9,517 bases of DNA from CAUJGQ01 sp038325665. Lineage in GTDB: Bacteria > Chloroflexota > Dehalococcoidia > CAUJGQ01. Position 1 is the stretch's first letter. Each line of letters begins with the position of its first letter. The stretch covers positions 1-9,517 of the forward strand of contig JBBQJF010000198.1 of NCBI GenBank assembly GCA_038325665.1. The letters run 5' to 3'. The position numbers and the translations under genes were made by a program. This document shows, in pieces, positions 1 to 5,089 of this stretch. Under the pieces are notes generated by a model that saw only the letters and a program-made list of their open reading frames with translations, made no database searches and was not told the DNA's origin.

Positions 1-109
1 CGGCTTCCAACAGCTCGATATCGGCCTCGGCCAGCGTCGAGCCTTTGACATGGAACGCGCGATCAAACGAGAGGAAGGATGGCTCGTCGGCCGGCGGTTC
101 GGTTGTCAC
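1..109 (-). CDS. Possible 5' end of an unidentified gene, running off the left edge
   Basis: Read on the minus strand, a GTG at 109 opens a frame that stays open to the window edge (36 codons). An in-frame TGA at 121-119 bounds it upstream. The visible product begins VTTEPPADEPSFLSFDRAFH and continues with an acidic, helix-like stretch. This looks like a protein N-terminus, but I cannot assign a family. The Shine-Dalgarno is weak (GAGAAG a few bases upstream). Both forward frames 2 and 3 are also open here; frame 2 ends at a TGA at 125-127 and could instead be the 3' end of a plus-strand gene. I prefer the minus reading because of its N-terminal composition and slightly higher GC at third codon positions, but the call is tentative. 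Confidence 0.35.
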   Translation of the reverse strand, partial: MTTEPPADEPSFLSFDRAFHVKGSTLAEADIELLEA

Positions 110-495
110 AAGCGCTTCTCACACTGATGTATCGCGGCGGCTCCGCGGCGACCCGTCGCCTGAATGATCGCACGGACCCGCACGAGACGCGACCGCAACA
201 CCACTCGTCACACGCCGAGCCAATCGCCATCGCGGGGTCAGAACGCTCGGGACGGGCGTGATCCATCCATCGGGCGCTTGTGGCATCCGCATGCGACGCG
301 CGGGTCCTCGCCGCCTGATGGGTGGAGAGGTGCACGAGTGTCCTCGTTTCTCAAAGTCTCCCGCGCCCATCCACTGCCCCGTGAGCGTTTCAGGGGACGT
401 ACGATTACGACTGGCCACGGTGTGTCGCGATCTGGTGGTATGAGGCACATGGTGAACGGTGGGGACAACTGAGATGGGAACAACAGCGGCGTACA
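110..495. other. Non-coding stretch, no supported feature
   Basis: About 390 bases lie between the possible left-edge gene and the stop of the DUF5131 gene. Several ORFs of 60-156 codons cross it in different frames. All are arginine/proline/serine-rich and overlap one another, none has a recognisable domain or a good ribosome binding site, and I read them as chance ORFs in GC-rich DNA. I saw no tRNA, no obvious repeat and no convincing terminator. A 5-base stem overlapping the DUF5131 stop codon is too weak to call. Confidence 0.5.
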
Positions 496-1293
496 TCAAC
501 CGCCGTGGCGGGTTTCGACTGCCGGCTGTTGCCCGTCGTGCGGCCGGCGTGCATCGTGGACATTGAGTGGCCTGGGCATCCCGTCCCATGTGCGGCCGTC
601 GAGGTCGCGCCCCGCTTTCGCCTTGCCAACCCGCTTCCCGAACTCGTCATGCGCGCCCCATTGTTTGAAGAAGAACGGCACGCCGGCTTGCTGGCATTGG
701 TCACGCACCGCGCGAACCCAATCCGGCTGCATCGGCCGCGCTCGCGGCCCGCTCTCGCCGCCCACGATCACCCAGTCGAGCGACTGCAAGTCGAGGCTGA
801 CCGGGCCGAGCAGCGGCTCCACCGAGAGGAATCGCACCGCCGCCGGAACGCGCGCCAAATGGCCGGCGCGCACGGTCCATCGCTGATTCTCGACCGACAC
901 GCCCATCCACACGTTCGGCGGCCACGGCAGTCGCGGGGCAAGCTCAATTAGGCGCTCGTGACGCTTGGTCAGCACCTGGAAGGTGTGCCAGTGCGCCCGC
1001 TCCATCACCGCGAATACACGTTGGATGTAGTCGAGATCCACCCGTTCGTGGAACAGGTCGCTCATCGAGTTCACGAAGATCCGGCGCGGCTGCTTCCAGT
1101 CCAGCGGCTGGAACAGCCGTTGCGGGCGCAGCGTCAAATCAAACCCCACCTCGTAGGGATGGCCGGGAACGCCGCGGAATCGCTCGGCAAAGGTCAGCGC
1201 GTAGCAATTGGCGCACCCTGGACTGACCCGGTCACAGCCTGTCACAGGGTTCCAAGTGGCATCGGTCCACTCGATTTTCGATCCGTCGCTCAT
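496..1293 (-). CDS. Phage Gp37/Gp68 family protein (DUF5131), three-Cys radical-SAM-like
   Basis: The product is 265 residues, starting MSDGSKIEWTDATWNP, the usual opening of this family. Cysteines C20, C27 and C30 form a CX6CX2C motif followed by YA, resembling the Fe-S cluster motif of radical-SAM-like enzymes. Later family landmarks are present in order: a NSMSDLFHE block, LTKRHERL, SVEPLLGPV, VIVGGESGP, and a C-terminal VPFFFKQWG. The frame is open upstream to 1689, but I chose the ATG at 1293 because homologues begin there; the preceding residues look non-conserved. The Shine-Dalgarno is weak. The biochemical role of the family is not settled. Homologues occur in phages, mobile elements and chromosomes, and are reported near a partner called TcmP. 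No such partner is visible here; the nearest downstream genes on this strand lie at or beyond the left edge. The family call is firm, the function unknown. Confidence 0.93.
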   Translation of the reverse strand: MSDGSKIEWTDATWNPVTGCDRVSPGCANCYALTFAERFRGVPGHPYEVGFDLTLRPQRLFQPLDWKQPRRIFVNSMSDLFHERVDLDYIQRVFAVMERAHWHTFQVLTKRHERLIELAPRLPWPPNVWMGVSVENQRWTVRAGHLARVPAAVRFLSVEPLLGPVSLDLQSLDWVIVGGESGPRARPMQPDWVRAVRDQCQQAGVPFFFKQWGAHDEFGKRVGKAKAGRDLDGRTWDGMPRPLNVHDARRPHDGQQPAVETRHGG

Positions 1294-1441
1294 CGTCGGT
1301 TCCCGCGGCGCGTACGTGGCGATCGCCCCATCGAGGCTCGGTGACTCCGTGGCGCTGGACCATAAGTACACATGTTCATCAGCTCGTACATACCGTATCA
1401 CGGGTTCCGACCTCATGGTGTAGCCCACTGACGATTTCTCG

Positions 1442-1470
1442 TTGACGGCCTCTCGCGCGCGTGATAATAT
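1442..1470 (+). promoter_or_regulatory. Sigma70-type promoter of the birA leader / small transcript
   Basis: TTGACG (1442-1447) is a 5/6 match to the -35 consensus. Downstream sits an AT-rich block that is exceptional in this GC-rich window, offering GATAAT (1463-1468, 15-base spacing, 5/6 match) or TAATAT (1465-1470, 17-base spacing, 4/6 match). Transcription would start near 1475-1477, just before a very strong ribosome binding site. Of the promoter candidates in the window this is the most convincing. Confidence 0.62.
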
Positions 1471-1501
1471 CAACCTCAGTGAAAGGAGGTGGTGTGCATG
1501 G

Positions 1502-1555
1502 ATGGTAGTCAACGTTGTAGGCTGGCAGGTGCGCACCGTGACTCCCTTGAGGTAG
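1502..1555 (+). CDS. Short ORF (17 codons) behind a near-perfect Shine-Dalgarno; leader peptide or microprotein
   Basis: AGGAGGTG at 1484-1491 is fully complementary to the usual 16S rRNA 3' end, far stronger than the sites of most genes in this window. Two ATGs follow in different frames. The second (1502) gives MVVNVVGWQVRTVTPLR and a TAG at 1553-1555. The first (1498, the better spacing at 6 bases) gives 22 residues of mixed, polar character and a TAG at 1564-1566, inside the left arm of the next hairpin. I favour 1502 for its protein-like, V-rich sequence with a single Trp, but the choice is open. No family is recognised. If this is a leader peptide, translation would cover the segment 1518-1530 that pairs downstream, giving a way for ribosome position to influence RNA folding. 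Confidence 0.42.
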   Translation: MVVNVVGWQVRTVTPLR

Positions 1556-1581
1556 TCGCGGGCTAGGCCTGCCGGCCTGGC
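1518..1581 (+). promoter_or_regulatory. Two mutually exclusive RNA helices in the birA leader
   Basis: Helix 1 is local: GCTAGGCC (1562-1569) pairs with GGCCTGGC (1574-1581) around a 4-base loop, 8 pairs including one G-U. Helix 2 is long-range: GGCTGGCAGG (1520-1529) pairs with CCTGCCGGCC (1568-1577), 10 contiguous pairs including one G-U, extendable to about 13 with wobbles from 1518-1530 to 1567-1579. They share 1567-1579, so they cannot coexist. The upstream strand of helix 2 lies within the short ORF. This resembles translation-sensitive attenuators. However, neither helix strongly overlaps the terminator stem: the best link is a 5-base match, CCGGC at 1572-1576 with GCCGG at 1591-1595. 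Confidence 0.4.
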
Positions 1582-1588
1582 AACTTGG

Positions 1589-1618
1589 GCGCCGGGGGAC
1601 ACCCCCCGGCGCTTTTTT
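1589..1618 (+). terminator. Strong intrinsic terminator ahead of birA
   Basis: A perfect 10-base stem pairs GCGCCGGGGG (1589-1598) with CCCCCGGCGC (1603-1612) across a 4-base ACAC loop, followed directly by six T residues (1613-1618). This is a textbook rho-independent terminator. It lies before, not after, birA, which is why it could act as an attenuator as well as closing a small upstream unit. Confidence 0.92.
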
Positions 1619-1634
1619 GTGCCCGGAGTCTTCG

Positions 1635-2414
1635 ATGGATATCGAATCCGTGCGCGGCATGTTGACCACTCGCCGCATCGGCCATCCACTCATCTATCTG
1701 GCCTCCGTCGGTTCGACGATGGACGTGGTCCGCGATATGGCCTCGGACGGCGGGCCGGAGGGTCTGGTTGTTGTCGCTGACGAACAGACGGCCGGCCGCG
1801 GCCGGTTCGGTCGAACATGGATTGCCCCGGCTGGGGTTAACCTCTCGCCGTCAATCCTCGTGCGCCCCAGTGTCGCGGTGATGAAGCGGTTGGGCATCGT
1901 CGCCCCGCTCGCCGTGGCCGACGCCGTCCGCGCGGTCAGCGGCCTCGACGTTTCCTTCAAGTGGCCGAACGACGTGCGGATCGGTGAGCGCAAGCTGTGC
2001 GGGGTTCTGATCGAGGGCGGCTTCAGCGGCGACCGCCCCACCCACGCTATCGTCGGCATTGGCCTCAACGTCAACCTCGATGCCGCGCGCTACCCCGAAA
2101 TCGCTGACATTGCCACCAGTATCGCCCGCGAGCTTGGCCGGCTGGTTTCGCGTGAGCAGACGCTGGCCGAATTGCTCAACGCCTTCGAGCGCTACTACGA
2201 TGCGCCCGACGCGGAGTCCCTACGGCTCGCCTGGCGCGAACGGCTCGATACTCTCGGCCAGGATATCGCGGTCACGTTCGGCGGGCGCACCGAGTACGGT
2301 GTAGCCGAGGACGTGGACAGTGACGGGGCGTTGCTGCTTCGCCGAGGCGACGGCTCCCTCACCACCATCCCGGCCGGCGAGGTCACATTGCGGCCTCCGG
2401 GTACCAGCACATAG
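1635..2414 (+). CDS. birA: Biotin--[acetyl-CoA-carboxylase] ligase (BirA-type), no DNA-binding domain
   Basis: The product (259 residues) activates biotin with ATP to biotinyl-AMP and transfers it to the lysine of biotin carboxyl carrier domains in the cytoplasm. Visible signatures are GSTMD near residue 26, the biotin/ATP loop GRGRFGR at 54-60 followed by TW, KWPNDV at 109-114, a lysine at 120 in ERKLCGVLIE, and GIGLNVN at 141-147. An SH3-like C-terminal domain follows at about 208-253. There is no N-terminal winged helix, so this is the monofunctional class and is not expected to repress transcription itself. An upstream in-frame TTG at 1617 would start inside the terminator T-tract. I chose the ATG at 1635, which has GGAG about 6 bases upstream. 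Expression is probably set by the leader and terminator immediately before it. Confidence 0.95.
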   Translation: MDIESVRGMLTTRRIGHPLIYLASVGSTMDVVRDMASDGGPEGLVVVADEQTAGRGRFGRTWIAPAGVNLSPSILVRPSVAVMKRLGIVAPLAVADAVRAVSGLDVSFKWPNDVRIGERKLCGVLIEGGFSGDRPTHAIVGIGLNVNLDAARYPEIADIATSIARELGRLVSREQTLAELLNAFERYYDAPDAESLRLAWRERLDTLGQDIAVTFGGRTEYGVAEDVDSDGALLLRRGDGSLTTIPAGEVTLRPPGTST

Positions 2415-2437
2415 ACCGGGCCAGACCTCTCCCCCGG

Positions 2438-2460
2438 CCCCTCCCCTGCAAGGGGAGGGG
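2438..2460. repeat. Perfect G/C-rich inverted repeat after birA
   Basis: CCCCTCCCCT (2438-2447) and AGGGGAGGGG (2451-2460) form a perfect 10-base stem around GCA, just downstream of the birA stop. This type of CCCCTCCCC/GGGGAGGGG palindrome is a common dispersed intergenic repeat in GC-rich bacteria. It could slow or stop transcription from either side of the convergent birA/slipin pair, though only a short T-run (2468-2471) follows on the plus strand. Confidence 0.7.
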
Positions 2461-2511
2461 AGTCAGATTTTCGCCAATCCGTTCGGTCGCCGTCCTTCTC
2501 CCTCCTCCGTT

Positions 2512-2680
2512 GCAGGGAGCGGCGCCGGCGGTTGGTCGAGCCGCTGACCGGCCGCTTGCACATCCCGTTCGCCCCTCTTCCTCGCGGGGAGCGGCGCTGG
2601 CGGTTGGTGGAGCCGCTGATCGGACGCCGGCATGTCTCGTTTTCCCCCTTCTTTTGTAGGGAAGGGGCCGGGAGGTCAAG
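2512..2680. repeat. 72-base imperfect tandem repeat (two full copies and a partial third)
   Basis: Copy A covers 2512-2583, copy B 2584-2655, and a degenerate third begins at 2656 in phase. My hand alignment of A with B gives about 54 of 72 identical bases, and better than 80% over the first 57. The core GGTTGGTSGAGCCGCTGA is shared. Each copy boundary carries a decayed version of the C-run/G-run hairpin seen at 2438-2460. The array fills most of the convergent gap between birA and the slipin gene. Since 72 is divisible by 3, it keeps frames open and produces spurious ORFs. Confidence 0.65.
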
Positions 2681-2701
2681 TTCGGCTGGGCGTTCGGTAC
2701 G

Positions 2702-3595
2702 CTACGTCAGCGCCCGCCGTCGCTCGTTCTCCGGCAGTTCGGGACTCGTCGCGCCGTTTCCGCCGCCTATCTCGGGGGCGCCTTCCTCGCCGGTGACGGG
2801 GATCGCGCGGGATGGTTTGACCCGTTCTGAGAATGCGGTCGAGCGACCGGGGCCGATCAGTTCGGAGATCAGGTCGATGGGAATCGGCAGCACGATCGTG
2901 CTGTTCTTCTCGGTCGCGATCTCGCCGAGCGTCTGCAAGAACCGGAGCTGCATCGTCGCCGGAACCTCGGATAGCACCCGACCGGCGTCCGCCAGTCGCT
3001 CCGCCGCCTGGAACTCACCGTCGGCGTTGATGATCTTCGCCCGCCGCTCGCGTTCGGCCTCGGCCTGGCGCGCCATCGCCCGCTGCATGCCCTGGGGCAG
3101 TTCGATGTCCTTGATCTCAACGGCCGTGACCTTCACCCCCCACGGCTCGGTCGTGGTGTCGATGATTTGCGCCAACCGCGCGTTGATCCGCTCGCGCTCG
3201 GCCAACATCTCATCCAATTCCGACTGACCAACCACGTTGCGCATCGTTGTTTGGGAGATCTGTGAGGTGGCGCGCATATAGTCGAGCACTTTGACCACCG
3301 CCGCGTCCGGATCGACCACCTGGAAGTACAGCACCGCGTTCACCTTGACGGTCACATTGTCCTTGGTGATTACCTCCTGCGCCGGCACGTCCATGGTCAC
3401 GATCCGCATGTCGACCTTCTGCATCCGCTCCATCAGTGGAACGAGCAGAAACAGGCCGGGTCCGCGGGCGCCCACGAGCCGGCCCAGCCGGAAGATCACC
3501 CCGCGCTCGTACTCTTGCACAACCCGCACCGATGAGGCGCCCAGCCCGGCCAGGATGGCCACCAATGCGATTCCGACTCCGATCAATGCCTCCAT
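2702..3595 (-). CDS. Slipin / SPFH (stomatin-prohibitin) domain membrane protein
   Basis: The product is 297 residues. A single N-terminal hydrophobic segment (about 4-22) is followed by the SPFH domain: YERGVIFRLGR at 29-39, GPGLFLLVP at 45-53, MDVPAQEVITKDNV at 68-81, and a PWGVKVTAVEIKDIELP block at 151-167. A charged, Ala/Glu/Arg-rich coiled-coil stretch lies at about 172-205. The C-terminal 45 residues are a Pro/Gly-rich polar tail beyond the usual end of bacterial slipins. Such proteins oligomerise on membranes and are linked to membrane quality control and microdomains; the exact role here is unknown. The ATG at 3595 has GGAGG about 6 bases upstream. Bacterial slipins are usually next to nfeD. 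None is seen here: the gene is divergent from hisZ and convergent with birA, so it appears monocistronic. Confidence 0.93.
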   Translation of the reverse strand: MEALIGVGIALVAILAGLGASSVRVVQEYERGVIFRLGRLVGARGPGLFLLVPLMERMQKVDMRIVTMDVPAQEVITKDNVTVKVNAVLYFQVVDPDAAVVKVLDYMRATSQISQTTMRNVVGQSELDEMLAERERINARLAQIIDTTTEPWGVKVTAVEIKDIELPQGMQRAMARQAEAERERRAKIINADGEFQAAERLADAGRVLSEVPATMQLRFLQTLGEIATEKNSTIVLPIPIDLISELIGPGRSTAFSERVKPSRAIPVTGEEGAPEIGGGNGATSPELPENERRRALT

Positions 3596-3729
3596 CGCTC
3601 GCCTCCACTACCCGCGTCAACGCGCCCAGCGCGTCATGCGGGGGATCGCGGCCCATCGCGCTAGACTGGAGCCGTTAGCTCGCCGGCGCGAATCATGCCC
3701 CCGCGCGTCGCGGTCGTGACGCCGTGCTT

Positions 3730-3735
3730 ATCATA
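3730..3735 (-). promoter_or_regulatory. Candidate -10 element for the slipin gene
   Basis: On the minus strand the sequence reads TATGAT (5/6 match to the -10 consensus), embedded in GTATGATAAG, the most AT-rich spot in the divergent intergenic region. It would give a 5' leader of about 130 bases. No good -35 is present at 16-18 bases, so this is a weak call. Confidence 0.3.
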
Positions 3736-3770
3736 CTCCCGCCGCCGGCTGGCGGATCCGGCCGGTTCGC

Positions 3771-3799
3771 TTTCCCCCGCAGCCCCCCTCGGCTAGAAT
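3771..3799 (+). promoter_or_regulatory. Candidate promoter of the his cluster
   Basis: TAGAAT at 3794-3799 is a 5/6 match to the -10 consensus. A poor -35 candidate, TTTCCC (3771-3776), lies 17 bases upstream. Transcription would start near 3806, about 27 bases before hisZ. No leader peptide, T-box or attenuator is visible before hisZ. Confidence 0.38.
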
Positions 3800-3832
3800 C
3801 GGAACAGAGGTTCGCGCGGAGAGAGTCAGCCG

Positions 3833-5089
3833 ATGGTTACTTCCCCGGAGTCACTACGTAGTCGCGGCATGCGCGACATGTTGCAAGGTGATATGGTTCG
3901 CTTCCGCCGCGTGGAACGCGCGTTTCGTGACGAGTTGCTCGCCTGGGGCTACGACGAAATCCGCACCCCGACGATCGAGCGGCTGCACCTGTTCACCAGC
4001 GCGGGCACACTGTCGCCACAACTGCTCGACCGTGTGTATTCGTTCCTCGATTGGGATGGCTGGAGCGGAGAGCGGGTGGTCTTGCGCCCCGACGCCACCA
4101 TCCCGGCCGCACGGGTGTTCAGCGAGCGCCTCGATGACGGCGCGGCTAAGCTGTTCTACGTGCAGAACATCTTCCGCTTTGCCCACGACGACGAGCCGCG
4201 CGAGCTGTGGCAGTGCGGCGCCGAGGTGTACGGCGATACGTGGCCATCGGGCGACATCGAGTTGATCGCCGCCGCGCGGCGGGTCCTGAGGCGGCTGGGC
4301 TTTCTCGATACCACCGTGCGGCTGTCGCACACCGGCGTCGTACGCGCGTTGCTCGCCCGCGCCGGTTTCGCGCCGGAGGAGCAGGCAGAACGCTACGATC
4401 GTATCCTCGACGGCGACCTCTCGGTGACGCGCGAGATCGAGACCCGCCTGCCGGAGATGAGCGCGCCGCTGCATCTGCTGTTCGGGCTGACCGGCTCGAC
4501 GCCCGAGTATCTGACGAATCTGGGCGCGGCATTCACCGGCGCGGTGCCAGACATGGCCCCGGCGCTCGCCGAGCTGACTATCGTCGCGCGGACACTGGCG
4601 GCTGCCGGGTGCCCGTTCGAGATCAACATGACGCTGGCGCGCGACTTCGAGTACTACACGGGGCCGGTGTTCCAGATGGCGATCGACGACGGAGAGTCAA
4701 TCGGCGGCGGCGGTCGCTATGACAATCTGGTCCGGCGTGGCGGGCGCGACGCGGTGCCGGCGTGCGGTTTCGCCCTGTTCATGGACCGGATCGCGGCGCG
4801 GCTGCCGGAGGTGGAGCCGGCGCGGAACGCGGTCGTCCTCATCGAGCCGGCGAGCGCCGCGGCTGGTGCGATGGGACCGGTGCTCGCGATGGCGCAAGAG
4901 CTTCAGGAGGCCGGGTTCTGCGCGGAATTGGTCGGCTCGCGGCGCAGCCCCGACTGCCGCTGGGTGCTGGTGGTCGACGCCGCCGGCGGTCCCACGCGCT
5001 ACCAGCTTCACGACCTGCAGAACGATGCGCGCCTAATGGCCGCCAGTATGGACGCCGTGATCGCGGCGCTGGCGAGGGGCCGATGCTAA
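3833..5089 (+). CDS. hisZ: ATP phosphoribosyltransferase regulatory subunit HisZ (HisRS paralogue)
   Basis: The 418-residue product has the class II synthetase-like fold of HisRS/HisZ. Landmarks are RGMRDMLQGD at 11-20, a motif-2-like RPDATIPAAR at 85-94 with ELWQCGAEVYG at 124-134, LARDFEYYTG at 268-277, and GGGGRYDNLV at 291-300. A further alpha/beta region at about 333-415 resembles the HisRS anticodon-binding domain in position, making this longer than minimal HisZ proteins. I call HisZ rather than histidyl-tRNA synthetase because it abuts a short-form hisG and because motif positions are altered relative to HisRS. HisZ binds short HisG, activates it and confers histidine feedback. The ATG at 3833 follows GGAGAGAG at about 9 bases. 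The last 7 bases overlap hisG, suggesting coupled translation and matched amounts of the two subunits. Confidence 0.9.
   Translation: MVTSPESLRSRGMRDMLQGDMVRFRRVERAFRDELLAWGYDEIRTPTIERLHLFTSAGTLSPQLLDRVYSFLDWDGWSGERVVLRPDATIPAARVFSERLDDGAAKLFYVQNIFRFAHDDEPRELWQCGAEVYGDTWPSGDIELIAAARRVLRRLGFLDTTVRLSHTGVVRALLARAGFAPEEQAERYDRILDGDLSVTREIETRLPEMSAPLHLLFGLTGSTPEYLTNLGAAFTGAVPDMAPALAELTIVARTLAAAGCPFEINMTLARDFEYYTGPVFQMAIDDGESIGGGGRYDNLVRRGGRDAVPACGFALFMDRIAARLPEVEPARNAVVLIEPASAAAGAMGPVLAMAQELQEAGFCAELVGSRRSPDCRWVLVVDAAGGPTRYQLHDLQNDARLMAASMDAVIAALARGRC

Larger units (their letters stand above)
1476..1618 (+). ncRNA. Structured leader or small RNA upstream of birA
   Basis: From the predicted start near 1476 to the terminator T-tract ending at 1618, about 140 bases form a self-contained unit: Shine-Dalgarno, short ORF, a stable hairpin (1562-1581) and an intrinsic terminator (1589-1618). 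It ends 16 bases before the birA start codon, so it could be an attenuator leader for birA. Equally, it could be an independently transcribed small mRNA or RNA whose terminator separates it from birA. I do not recognise it as a named Rfam family. The boundaries are inferred from promoter and terminator positions, not from transcript data. Confidence 0.5.

Noticed and set aside
475..510. Terminator for the DUF5131 gene
   Set aside because: The only stem is about 5 bases with a 9-base loop overlapping the stop codon, and no T-tract follows.
496..1689. 397-residue version of the DUF5131 protein starting at 1689
   Set aside because: The extra 132 residues show no family match and run through the birA leader and terminator on the opposite strand. 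The family normally begins at the ATG at 1293.
2643..2670. Terminator for the slipin gene (minus strand)
   Set aside because: CCCCTTC/GAAGGGG can pair, but the minus-strand sequence after it is GAAAACGAG rather than a T-run. I treat it as part of the repeat array.
2532..3227. 231-codon plus-strand ORF over the slipin gene
   Set aside because: It is a serine/arginine-rich reverse-frame shadow of the slipin coding sequence.
3833..5089. Histidyl-tRNA synthetase (hisS)
   Set aside because: The fold and some motifs are shared, but the 7-base overlap with a short-form hisG and the his-cluster setting favour HisZ.
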